This document shows, piece by piece, positions 28,124 to 35,143 of a stretch of DNA of 64,000 nt (its first letter is position 1; each line of letters opens with the position of its first letter). The stretch is taken from NCBI RefSeq assembly GCF_000025325.1, contig NC_013743.1:2356001-2420000 (forward strand), written 5' to 3'. The notes beneath the pieces were generated by a model. It searched no databases, was not told where the DNA came from, and was given only the letters and a program-made list of their open reading frames with translations. Both the position numbers and the translations under genes were made by a program. The DNA comes from Haloterrigena turkmenica DSM 5511 (GTDB lineage Archaea > Halobacteriota > Halobacteria > Halobacteriales > Natrialbaceae).

Positions 28124-28657
28124 ATGTCGATCTACACAGGTCGCGGCGACGACGGGCAGACGGATCTCCGGGACATGACCCGCGTCTCGAAGGCCAGTCC
28201 GCGCATCGAAGCCTACGGCACCGTCGACGAACTCAACGCCCTCGTCGGGACGATCCGCCCGACCGGTCACGACGACGTCGACGAGCGACTCCGGGAGATC
28301 CAGAACCACCTCCACGTCGTCCAGGCCGACTTCGCGAACCCCGATCCCGACGAGGATGACCCCGCGGTCCGCGCCGACCACATCGAGACCGTCGAGGACT
28401 GGATCGACGAGTACGACGAGGAACTCGAGCCCCTGCAGTCGTTCATTCTGCCGACCGGCAGCGAGCGCGGTGCGCAACTCCACCACGCCAGGACCGTCTG
28501 TCGACGCGCCGAGCGGCGGGCGGTCGCGCTGGCCGCCGAGGAGGAGATTAACGAACAGGCCGTCCAGTACCTGAACCGGCTCTCGGACGGCCTGTTCACC
28601 TTCGGTCGCGTCGTCAACGCCCGCGACGGCGAACCGGAAGAGTCGCCTCAGTACTGA
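28124..28657 (+). CDS. Cob(I)yrinic acid a,c-diamide adenosyltransferase (PduO type)
   Basis: A 177-residue ATP:corrinoid adenosyltransferase, the enzyme that makes adenosylcobalamin from cob(I)alamin. N-terminal SIYTGRGDDGQTDLRD is the PduO ATP loop, followed by RVSKASPRIEAYGTVDELNALVG, whose Arg and Glu contact ATP, and SFILPTGSERGAQLHHARTVCRRAER in the last helices. Length fits the single-domain PduO type. Translation starts at MSIYTGRG (28124). It stands alone and is not in a cobalamin biosynthesis cluster here. Confidence 0.92.
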   Translation: MSIYTGRGDDGQTDLRDMTRVSKASPRIEAYGTVDELNALVGTIRPTGHDDVDERLREIQNHLHVVQADFANPDPDEDDPAVRADHIETVEDWIDEYDEELEPLQSFILPTGSERGAQLHHARTVCRRAERRAVALAAEEEINEQAVQYLNRLSDGLFTFGRVVNARDGEPEESPQY

Positions 28658-28760
28658 TTTCGCGGATCCGGCTCCTCGAGGCCAGTGACGGGCGATCCGC
28701 GTTTCTGTCCCCTGCGAAAGGACTATATTGACTGCTCGCCTCTCTATGGAAGAGAATCAC

Positions 28761-29036
28761 ATGAACAAACACTTCCACGACAGCCGGTACTACCTCGCTC
28801 GCTCAGCCGAACACGCGAAACTCGGACTCGGCGAGACGCTCACGCCCTACGCGACGCGGCTCCGCGCGGCCGTCGGCCGGGACGAAGAGCCGGAGGAGGA
28901 ACCGACCCGACTCGAGGCGGTCCGCGAGGAATTACTGGACCTCGAGCGGAAAGCCGAGGCACAGGCCCGTGAGGCGGCTGGGAGCGCTCGAGCGACGCTC
29001 TCGAGGCCCGGAGCGGACGAGCCAGTCGACGCCTAG
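28761..29036 (+). CDS. Conserved haloarchaeal small protein, unknown function
   Basis: A 91-residue protein: MNKHFHDSRYYLARSAEHAKLGLGETLTPYATRLRAAVGRDEE, then a long charged helix (LEAVREELLDLERKAEAQAREAA) and an Ala/Ser tail. The opening (M-N-K-H-F-x-D-x-R-Y-Y-L-x-R-A-x-E-H-A-K-x-G) is a pattern I know from many haloarchaeal genomes under a DUF name. An ATG at 28746 would add MEENH. The helix suggests a coiled coil. It is 43 bases upstream of tRNA-Val. Confidence 0.78.
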   Translation: MNKHFHDSRYYLARSAEHAKLGLGETLTPYATRLRAAVGRDEEPEEEPTRLEAVREELLDLERKAEAQAREAAGSARATLSRPGADEPVDA

Positions 29037-29079
29037 TGAAAGGAAGTCTTAAGTCGGACGCACTGATACAACCCCCTGC

Positions 29080-29154
29080 GGGTTGGTGATCTAGTCCGGT
29101 TATGATACCTCCTTCACACGGAGGAAGTCGGCAGTTCAAATCTGCCCCAACCCA
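29080..29154 (+). tRNA. tRNA-Val (anticodon CAC)
   Basis: The 75-nt cloverleaf has acceptor GGGTTGG pairing with CCAACCC, discriminator A at 29154, and anticodon stem CTCC/GGAG with loop TTCACAC, giving CAC. The T-arm has the GTTCAAATC core. A TATA-like CTTAAG lies about 30 bases upstream. Its 3' end is repeated downstream. Confidence 0.97.
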
Positions 29155-29276
29155 CTACTTCTGTCGCGAACAAATCCGTGAGCGACAGAATCGTTACGTT
29201 GGGCAGTTTGAACTAGACCGAGGTTCTGCGCCGAAGGCGCAGAACCTCGGACGTAGTTCAAATCTGCCCCAACCCA
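29133..29276 (+). repeat. tRNA-Val-linked palindromic element with duplicated tRNA 3' end
   Basis: A 22-bp segment of the tRNA 3' end (29133-29154) recurs exactly at 29255-29276. Between the copies are a hairpin with a 9-bp perfect stem (29159-29167 with 29182-29190, loop containing GAACAA and CCGTGA), then a large inverted repeat: an inverted imperfect T-arm copy (about 29199-29215), a 15-bp perfect stem (29218-29232 with 29236-29250) around the triloop GAA, and the direct copy. The order is the same as behind tRNA-Glu (4884-5017). The direct repeats resemble attachment sites, but no integrase is seen. Confidence 0.87.
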
Positions 29277-29561
29277 GGAACTTCCACATCGGTTTCGCAG
29301 GATCCCACAGGAGAGTCGTCTTTCGACTTGCCTGGTGATTGCAACTCACGTCGTCCACACCGCTTTTCGTCCGAGCCCGGTGTCGGACTGCGGTTCGCTC
29401 AATCGAACTCGCTCGAGGTCGGGGAACCGATCGTTCGGTCAGAGAGACATCTCACCCGTCAATTGCTGTCACCAGCTCGAGACTACCGAATCGGGAGCCT
29501 CGTACCGGCCGGTATCGGTGACACTATTCTCGAGCGTATCCATCGCAGCGAATAGTCTCGG

Positions 29562-30383
29562 TCAGGTTTCGAACGGAAGGTCGCTGAAGAACTCGTCGCT
29601 CTGGTAATCGAGGTGATCCAGTCGCGGACCGAGCAGTTCCCGGATGAGGACGACCAAGGGATTGGTCGGTCCGTCGCCGATCATCGCGGTTTCCGTTTTC
29701 GTCCCGTCGGGGTTCTCGTCCCAGAGACCGACGACCACGTGCTCCCGATCCGCGACTATCAACCGACTCACCTTCGGATAGCGCGCCTGTTCGTACATCC
29801 AGTCCATCTGCGGCTCCCATATCGTCGCTTCCGGAAGGCGGTCACGAAAGAACTCTCGAGCCGCTCGGCTTTTCGTCCCGGCGTGGAACGCGACGCCTCG
29901 CTCGATGGCCCTCTCCGCATGGGGGAGACAGGCCTCGTCGAGCAATTCGTCGGAGGTGTAAATCAGAAACAGTTCGTTTTCGGCCGTATCGGCCAACCTC
30001 CGACAGTGATCGTACACGTCTTCCCGACCCTCCAGTCGTCCGACGGTACTCTCGTTCGGTCTGTGCCCCGTTCTGAGCCGTGAGAACAGTTCGTCGAGTA
30101 GCGCGACGTCCATCCATTCGGCGTCACCCGCCGAGTGGTTCGCGCTCGTGACGAAGTTTTCGTCGGGGTCGTACGCGACCAGGCCCGCTTCGTCGAGCCG
30201 AGGGAGGTGATTATGATAGAGTGAGACGACCAGCTGCTCGTTGTCCTCGTCGGTCTCCGAAGCGAGCCGTTCGGCGAGCTCGGTCACGGAGAGGCCGCGA
30301 GACGCATCAGTGAGAACGGATACTACCGCTCGATTAGTGGCCTCCGTCAAGAGCCGGATTATTTCTTCCTCTTCCGAATCCAT
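29562..30383 (-). CDS. Winged-helix regulator with TrmB-like C-terminal domain
   Basis: A 273-residue regulator. Residues 1-75 form a helix-turn-helix of the haloarchaeal type (SVLTDASRGLSVTELAERLASETDEDNEQLVVSLYHNHLPRLDEAGLVAYD). The C-terminal half (from about 110) has LADTAENELFLIYTSDELLDEACLPHAERAIERGVAFHAGTK and VSRLIVADREHVVVGLWDE, the phospholipase-D-like, sugar-sensing pattern seen in TrmB regulators and related wHTH proteins. Its gene has an AT-rich upstream region of about 250 bases and no operon partner. Ligand and targets are unknown. Confidence 0.75.
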   Translation of the reverse strand: MDSEEEEIIRLLTEATNRAVVSVLTDASRGLSVTELAERLASETDEDNEQLVVSLYHNHLPRLDEAGLVAYDPDENFVTSANHSAGDAEWMDVALLDELFSRLRTGHRPNESTVGRLEGREDVYDHCRRLADTAENELFLIYTSDELLDEACLPHAERAIERGVAFHAGTKSRAAREFFRDRLPEATIWEPQMDWMYEQARYPKVSRLIVADREHVVVGLWDENPDGTKTETAMIGDGPTNPLVVLIRELLGPRLDHLDYQSDEFFSDLPFET

Positions 30384-30639
30384 TACCAGTGGATATCTCG
30401 GTGACGATAATAAGCAGAAGGTTTCAGTTTGGTCACATAATTATCGAATATTAGCCCATCAATTTTTGTTATATGTGAAATTTCATTGAGAATCAACGAG
30501 TATCTACAGTATCGAATCTCCTTCGGTGATTCCTTGCGAGCCGATCAACTCCTTTCAGGCGACGGTCGATCAGTTCGACTGATCGTCTCGTTCCCGACCG
30601 TGACGAACGCTTAAGATGACCCTCGTGGCACGATATAGT

Positions 30640-30780
30640 ATGGCATACAAGCTCCAGTGCGACAGTTGCGATCTCGAGCGGGAGTGTACCGACTGGGCCG
30701 ACGCCAATCGCGACGCCAGGGACCACGAGGCCGAGTACTCCGACCACTGGGTGACCATCCACGAGTTACAGCGGGCCTGA
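30640..30780 (+). CDS. Zinc-finger microprotein
   Basis: A 46-residue protein, MAYKLQCDSCDLERECTDW followed by a helix DANRDARDHEAEYSDHWVTIHEL. CDSC plus a third cysteine (residue 16) and the histidines at 28, 35 and 41 give possible CCCH or CCHH zinc ligation. A TATA-like CTTAAG is about 27 bases upstream of the ATG, supporting real expression as a leaderless transcript. Similar small proteins occur across haloarchaea. Function unknown. Confidence 0.72.
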   Translation: MAYKLQCDSCDLERECTDWADANRDARDHEAEYSDHWVTIHELQRA

Positions 30781-30852
30781 CGCGGTCGCCCGGCACCCGG
30801 CAGTAGTTCCCCTTTCCACAGGCTCTTGTTCGCACACCACACTGACAGCAGT

Positions 30853-31302
30853 ATGCAGTACTATGAGGACATCGAGATCGGAGACACCCAGGAGTGCGGC
30901 GAGTACACCGTCACGAAGGAGGAAATTCTCGAGTTCGCCGAACAGTACGATCCGCAGCCGTTTCACACCGACGAGGAGGCGGCCGCGGAGTCCGCGTTCG
31001 GCGAACTCGTCGCCTCGGGGTGGCACACCGCGTCGATCTGCATGCGGCTGCTCGTCGACGGCTCGATTCGAGATCAGGCCAGCATGGGCGCTCGCGGCGT
31101 GGACGAACTCCGCTGGAAGCGGCCGGTCAGGCCCGGCGATACGCTGTCGGTCCGGACGGAGGTCGTCGACAAGCGCGTCTCCGAGAGCGATCCGAAACGC
31201 GGCTACGTCGACAGCCGCCTCGAGGGAATCAACCAGAACGACGAGGTCGTCATCTCCTGGATCGGACTGGGGATGGTCGAGCGCCGGAATCCGGACGCGT
31301 AG
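30853..31302 (+). CDS. MaoC family dehydratase
   Basis: A 149-residue hot-dog fold protein of the R-specific enoyl-CoA hydratase type. The active-site motif is QYDPQPFHTDEEAAAES, with the catalytic Asp and His at the D-x-x-x-x-H spacing of this family. VASGWHTASICMRL and LRWKRPVRPGDTLSVRTEV are other core strands. The single domain length suits a homodimer. It hydrates trans-2-enoyl-CoA to the (R)-3-hydroxy form or acts in a related step. It is monocistronic and not near the main acyl-CoA island. Confidence 0.9.
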   Translation: MQYYEDIEIGDTQECGEYTVTKEEILEFAEQYDPQPFHTDEEAAAESAFGELVASGWHTASICMRLLVDGSIRDQASMGARGVDELRWKRPVRPGDTLSVRTEVVDKRVSESDPKRGYVDSRLEGINQNDEVVISWIGLGMVERRNPDA

Positions 31303-31397
31303 CCGGCGCCGCCGAGAGCGGCCACTGCAGCGCAGCGACACCGGATCGTCCGACGCGGCGCACTCGAGACGGACCGTTGCCGACCGCCGGCGTCACC

Positions 31398-31805
31398 TCA
31401 CTCTGCCGGACCCGCCTCGAGATGGGCGGCGAGAATCGCCGTCTGAACCGTCCGCAGGTCGGCGTCCTGGATGGTGGCGGCGGCCCGGAACCGCTCGCGA
31501 ACGTCGGTGACTCGAGTCGGGTCGGCCGCGAGGTGGACGAGATCGAACGCGTCGGGATCGGTCCGTTCGGCGGCCGCGAAATCCGCCCGATCGTAGAGGT
31601 CGGCGAAGGCGTCCACGACGTCCGCGACGAGGTCGTCGGTCGCGTCGGCGCCCGGATCGCCGACGGGGACCGAATCCGCGGTCTCGTCGAAGTAGTCTCC
31701 GACGTCGAGGACGCCCGCTTCGTCGTACAGGTACTCCTCGAGCGCGTCGGTCACTGGCGCCGAGAGATAGACGCCGAACACCTTGTATCGGTCGTCGCCG
31801 GTCAT
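31398..31805 (-). CDS. Hypothetical acidic protein
   Basis: A 135-residue protein starting MTGDDRYKVFGVYLSAPVTDALEEYLYDEAGVLDVG. A helical region (LVADVVDAFADLYDRADFAAAERTDPDAFDLVHLAADPTRVTDVRERFRAAATIQDADL) follows. No metal motif and no membrane span. Codon use is like that of its neighbours. The start is set at 31805 because an upstream methionine adds an unlikely extension. It is 71 bases from msrA on the same strand, so a shared transcript is possible. Function unknown. Confidence 0.62.
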   Translation of the reverse strand: MTGDDRYKVFGVYLSAPVTDALEEYLYDEAGVLDVGDYFDETADSVPVGDPGADATDDLVADVVDAFADLYDRADFAAAERTDPDAFDLVHLAADPTRVTDVRERFRAAATIQDADLRTVQTAILAAHLEAGPAE

Positions 31806-31876
31806 GGCCGGTTGTTCGGCCTCGAGATACAAATAAGGACGATTGACGGTCGACTCGATCGAACACAGGGCGTCGA

Positions 31877-32551
31877 TCAGAATCGCCGTCGGAGCTCCGT
31901 CCGCACCGTCGGCGGGAGGTCCAACGCCGCCAGCAGTTCGTCCCGCTGGGCTGGATCACCGTGTCCGGCGGCGAACCCGTTCAGTCGGGCGACGACCGTC
32001 GAGTCGACGAACGCGTCGCTGTACAGCGCCTCGAGTTCGTCGCCGACGACCGGCGTCGAGCGGAGTTCGTACTTCTGGTGGTACTCCTCGGCGCGGGTGA
32101 ACTCCTCGAGCCGTTCGACGTCGGTCGCGGCCGACCGTCCGGCTCGGTCCTCGAGCGCGGTCCGCCGGCTGACGGCGGTCTCGTACTGGTCGTCGTCGCC
32201 TGCGAGGACGACGCTCCGGTACTGGCGTTTCGGCGCCGTCGACGCCCAGTCGTGGATCGACCAGTAGGTCTCGAGCAGGTCGTCGTAGGACAGTTCGTCC
32301 GGGTCGTACTCGAGCTGGACGACTTCGGTGTGGTCGCCGAGCGCGTAGTAGCTGGGCTCCGGCGTCGTGCCGCCGGCGTAGCCGACGCGCGTTCGGACGA
32401 CGCCCTCGACGGCGCCGAACCGCGCGTCGGGTCCCCAGAAACAGCCCGCGCCGAATGTCGCCGTCGCCGTCTCGTTCGACGGCACCGTGCCGGCGTCGCG
32501 CTCGAGAGATTGGATCGTCGACGCCGTCCCGTTCGCGTTCGAATCGGCCAT
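31877..32551 (-). CDS. msrA: Peptide methionine sulfoxide reductase A
   Basis: A 224-residue enzyme that reduces the S-epimer of methionine sulfoxide in proteins. The catalytic motif GCFWG with nucleophile Cys is near residue 36, followed by GVVRTRVGYAGGTTPEPSYYALGDHTEVVQLEYDP, the canonical substrate loop. Other family sequences are SIHDWAS, KRQYRSVV and EYHQKYELR. A 30-residue N-terminal extension is low complexity. The start is the ATG at 32551 with no conserved sequence upstream in the same frame. It is monocistronic. Confidence 0.94.
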   Translation of the reverse strand: MADSNANGTASTIQSLERDAGTVPSNETATATFGAGCFWGPDARFGAVEGVVRTRVGYAGGTTPEPSYYALGDHTEVVQLEYDPDELSYDDLLETYWSIHDWASTAPKRQYRSVVLAGDDDQYETAVSRRTALEDRAGRSAATDVERLEEFTRAEEYHQKYELRSTPVVGDELEALYSDAFVDSTVVARLNGFAAGHGDPAQRDELLAALDLPPTVRTELRRRF

Positions 32552-32646
32552 ATCGAATCGAGGGGCTCGAGACGGATGCGTTCGTCGCCGGCGCCGTCGC
32601 TGTGCACCCGTGCGTTGGTCGACTAACCGCCCACCATCGGCCCCGC

Positions 32647-32790
32647 TCAGAACTCGTAGTGAGCGATCTCCGACGAGCCGCAGGTCGAACACGCCTCGGG
32701 CTCGTGATTGAACTTCTCGCCGCAGTTCCGGCACTCGTAGAGCTCTCCCTCGTCGCCGACGAACTGCTTAATTTTCGTAACGACCCCCAT
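32647..32790 (-). CDS. Zinc-ribbon microprotein
   Basis: A 47-residue protein with MGVVTKIKQFVGDEGELYECRNCGEKF and CSTCGSSEIAHYEF, two CxxC knuckles (CRNC at residues 20-23, CSTC at 34-37). The amphipathic first 14 residues (VVTKIKQFVGD) are a common start of haloarchaeal ribbon proteins. It lies 96 bases upstream of msrA on the same strand. Function unknown. Confidence 0.78.
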   Translation of the reverse strand: MGVVTKIKQFVGDEGELYECRNCGEKFNHEPEACSTCGSSEIAHYEF

Positions 32791-33402
32791 CCATCCACCC
32801 GTTCGGGAGAGACGACCATTAATCAACGGGCCAGCATTGTTCGCGGGCTATCACGTCCGATGACCGTCACAGTAGTACGACTTATCGGGAAGCGATCTTC
32901 AGTGCCGAAACCGGTTCGTCCGCCCGAATAAATCATTAATACATTATCAATACAAAAATAAGGTAGGTTATCGAAGCGTACCGACAGCAGAATTGGAACT
33001 ACATTGGTATTTAGCGGCTTTAGTCATCTAATATCTCACTAAACCCCTTTTATATCCACATATGGACGCTATCCACTCGAAATATGAACAATCGTTGATA
33101 TATGTAGTTAATGTGGAGTGAAAACGATAGGCGGACGGGGTGATGATCGAAACTCTGCAGATCAGGGCATAGAACCCTCGAATAGATGGTCATTCGTCAC
33201 TACCTAGTTATATACAATATTTTATATAACTCTAAATTTAACTGTCTGTTCTCGTATGCTTCTTCACTCTATCCAATTGTCCGATATCCATCGCCCTGTC
33301 CGTAGCGATCGCCGATCGAAAGGTCTCGCTCGAGGACTGTCGCCGCATCGAAGTCGACGGAGAACCGGGATCGCAAGGGCGAGGGGCGTCGTCGCGCCGA
33401 AT
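32791..33402. other. AT-rich gene-poor stretch
   Basis: About 610 bases carry no recognisable gene. From about 32930 to 33260 the composition is much richer in A+T than the neighbourhood, as in a horizontally acquired or decayed segment. I see two strong TATA-like sites (TATAAAAGG on the minus strand near 33046-33056, and TTTATATAAC at 33221-33230 on the plus strand) but only very short frames follow them. Confidence 0.5.
32968..33027 (-). other. Possible TATA-driven micro-ORF or small RNA, 19 codons
   Basis: On the minus strand GGATATAAAAGGGG (33057-33044) sits about 24 bases before an ATG at 33027, the exact leaderless spacing. The frame is 19 codons, MTKAAKYQCSSNSAVGTLR, with a stop at 32968; a T-rich run follows at about 32958-32951. 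The arrangement looks like a short transcript with or without a peptide. Statistically it could be chance in AT-rich DNA. Confidence 0.25.
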
Positions 33403-33984
33403 TCAGATCTCCGTGACGTAGGCGTAGGTCTCCGGGAGTGCCTCGGCGTCCTCCCGGAGGAGCGCGACTACGAGGTAGTCGACGTACTCCTCGAAGTAGT
33501 CGACGAGCGCGGCGATGCGATCGGTGTCGATCGCCTCGGGCGAGTCTAGCAGGACGAACGGGACCGTCTCGTGGGCTTCGTGGACGAGAAAGACGGCGAG
33601 CGCGAAGATCAGGCCAGTGACCTCGCGTTCGCTCTCCGAGAGGTGCTCGATCCGGTCCTCGCGGCGTTCGAGTTCGTCCTCGATCAACGCGAGTCGGTCC
33701 TCGAGATCGCGACGCTTGCGAACCGCGTCGGACCGCGGGACGGCGTCGTCGGTCAACGTCCGATACAGGTGGTCGACGTCGGCGTCGGAGACGGACTCGC
33801 CCGCGTCGTCGAGCGCCGCCCGGACCACGGCGCGGTTGAACGCGGCCGCGGGGTCCCGGAGACTCCGCCGTTCGGTGCCGTCACCGATCCACTCGGCCTC
33901 CAACCGCGCGTCCCACTCGTCGAGACCGTAGTCGTCGATGACGCGTTCGACCTTGGTTCGCCGCCCGCTAGCGTCCTCGCCCAT
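33403..33984 (-). CDS. RdfA N-terminus fused to SMC-related ATPase tail
   Basis: A 193-residue chimeric protein. Residues 1-90 (GRRTKVERVIDDYGLDEWDARLEAEW ... SLRDPAAAFNRAVVRAALDDAG ... DHLYRTLTDDAV) match the N-terminal region of RdfA, the haloarchaeal rod-determining factor. Residues 95-193 match the C-terminal end of the archaea-specific SMC-related protein: LSESEREVTGLIFALA (C-loop), VPFVLLDSPEAIDTDRIAALV (Walker B and D-loop) and a final VTEI. No Walker A or long coiled coil is present, so it cannot be a complete ATPase. In haloarchaea these two genes are usually neighbours, so deletion between them explains the fusion. The frame is intact. Confidence 0.72.
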   Translation of the reverse strand: MGEDASGRRTKVERVIDDYGLDEWDARLEAEWIGDGTERRSLRDPAAAFNRAVVRAALDDAGESVSDADVDHLYRTLTDDAVPRSDAVRKRRDLEDRLALIEDELERREDRIEHLSESEREVTGLIFALAVFLVHEAHETVPFVLLDSPEAIDTDRIAALVDYFEEYVDYLVVALLREDAEALPETYAYVTEI

Positions 33985-33996
33985 ATGAGTGAAGAG

Positions 33997-34137
33997 TCAT
34001 TCGACAAACACAGGTGTTCCGACCGATTCCACGACCGTCCGGCGAACCGACTCACCTGCCATTACAGGCATATGTCTGTAATTCCGGGCTGCGTTCCGTC
34101 TGACTGAACGACGGAATTCGTCGATATCCTCGCTCAT
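33997..34137 (-). CDS. Possible small protein upstream of the RdfA fusion
   Basis: A 46-codon frame, MSEDIDEFRRSVRRNAARNY then RHMPVMAGESVRRTVVESVG, ends 12 bases before the RdfA fusion start on the same strand. It is unusually basic for this genome (eight arginines and few acids), which argues against a real haloarchaeal protein. It shows no motif. It may be a chance frame or a piece of a degraded gene. Confidence 0.25.
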   Translation of the reverse strand: MSEDIDEFRRSVRRNAARNYRHMPVMAGESVRRTVVESVGTPVFVE

Positions 34138-34221
34138 CCCCTCATCCGTCGGGTAGGACGCTATCTCCCGGATGATACGCTCGTTCAGGACTGGTGAACG
34201 TCCCCGTGCGATCGACCCCGG

Positions 34222-34998
34222 TCAGTCCGAGAAAAGAAGGTTGACCTCGATCGTGTTCGCCGCGGAGAGCAATTGATCGCGTAGCTCCTCGTGGTCCCAC
34301 TCGCTCTCGAGTCGGTGTTGTGGCCCGACGACACAGATAGCGCCGTAGACGGTGCCGTCGTTGCCGTGAATCGGCGCGCCGATGGCGCTGATCCCGGACA
34401 GGTACTCGCCTCGGTTGTAGGCGACTCCCTCCTCGCGGATCTCCTCGAGTTCCGCGACCAGGGTCTCGTAGTCCGTGATGGTCTCGTCGGAGAACGCGGG
34501 CAGCCCCCAGTCGTCGACGATTCGATCGACCTTCTCGTCGTCGAAGTGGGCGAGCATCGCCTTGCCGATCGCCGAGCAGTGGAGGTACGTGGGGGTTCCG
34601 ACGTCGATATTCGAGGAGACGGAGCGCTCGCCGTCGTGGGCGCCGATGACGATTCCGAGCCCGTTCTGCTCAGTCGAACAGAGCACCCGCTCGCCGGTCC
34701 GGTCCGCTAGGTCCGCCATGGGCGTTTCCGCGGCGTGGTACAGCGGCTCGGCGTGTTTGACGTGCTCGCCGAAGGAGAGAAATCGGAGGCTCAGCCGGTA
34801 TTCGTCCCCGTCCTGGACGACGTACCCCTTCGAGCGCAGCGTCGTCAGGTGCGCGTGAACTGTACTCTTGGCCAACCCCGTCCGCTCGGTCAGTTCGGTC
34901 ACTCCGGCCCCCTCGGCCTGCCACAGCGCCTCGAGGATGTCGAGGGTCTTGACGACTGCCTGTACCCTGTTCCCACCTTCCGCGTTCGTTGTTGCCAT
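34222..34998 (-). CDS. IclR family transcriptional regulator
   Basis: A 258-residue regulator. The N-terminal winged helix is KTLDILEALWQAEGAGVTELTERTGLAKSTVHAHLTTLRSKGYVVQDGDEYRLSLRFL, typical of IclR. The C-terminal effector domain has DLADRTGERVLCSTEQNGLGIVIGAHDGER, YLHCSAIGKAMLAHF and GISAIGAPIHGNDGTVYGAICVVGP. It is divergent from the acyl-CoA dehydrogenase gene; their starts are about 145 bases apart, so it is a natural candidate regulator of that operon. The inducer is unknown. Confidence 0.93.
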   Translation of the reverse strand: MATTNAEGGNRVQAVVKTLDILEALWQAEGAGVTELTERTGLAKSTVHAHLTTLRSKGYVVQDGDEYRLSLRFLSFGEHVKHAEPLYHAAETPMADLADRTGERVLCSTEQNGLGIVIGAHDGERSVSSNIDVGTPTYLHCSAIGKAMLAHFDDEKVDRIVDDWGLPAFSDETITDYETLVAELEEIREEGVAYNRGEYLSGISAIGAPIHGNDGTVYGAICVVGPQHRLESEWDHEELRDQLLSAANTIEVNLLFSD

Positions 34999-35114
34999 AC
35001 ATCATCTTCACCGGACGGAGTGATATAATTGTTCCACCCTACTGAACAGCGGTCCTGCCGGTTCGGTCGCGGCGACCGGCGAGTCGGCCGGCCGAGATAT
35101 GTGTCATGGTAACA

Positions 35115-35122
35115 CTTATAGG
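35115..35122 (+). promoter_or_regulatory. TATA-like element of the acyl-CoA dehydrogenase operon
   Basis: CTTATAGG sits 22-29 bases before the ATG at 35144, the usual TATA distance for leaderless haloarchaeal mRNA. It lies in the divergent interval shared with the IclR gene, whose own AT-rich element (ATTATATC, read on the minus strand) is at about 35022-35029. Confidence 0.45.
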
Positions 35123-35143
35123 GCACGTTCTGTCATATGGCCT

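Noticed and set aside
33256-33549. A 97-codon frame about 30 bases after the TATA-like TTTATATAAC
   Set aside because: The spacing is attractive, but the second half lies antisense to the RdfA fusion and the first half is an Arg-rich sequence with no resemblance to any family.
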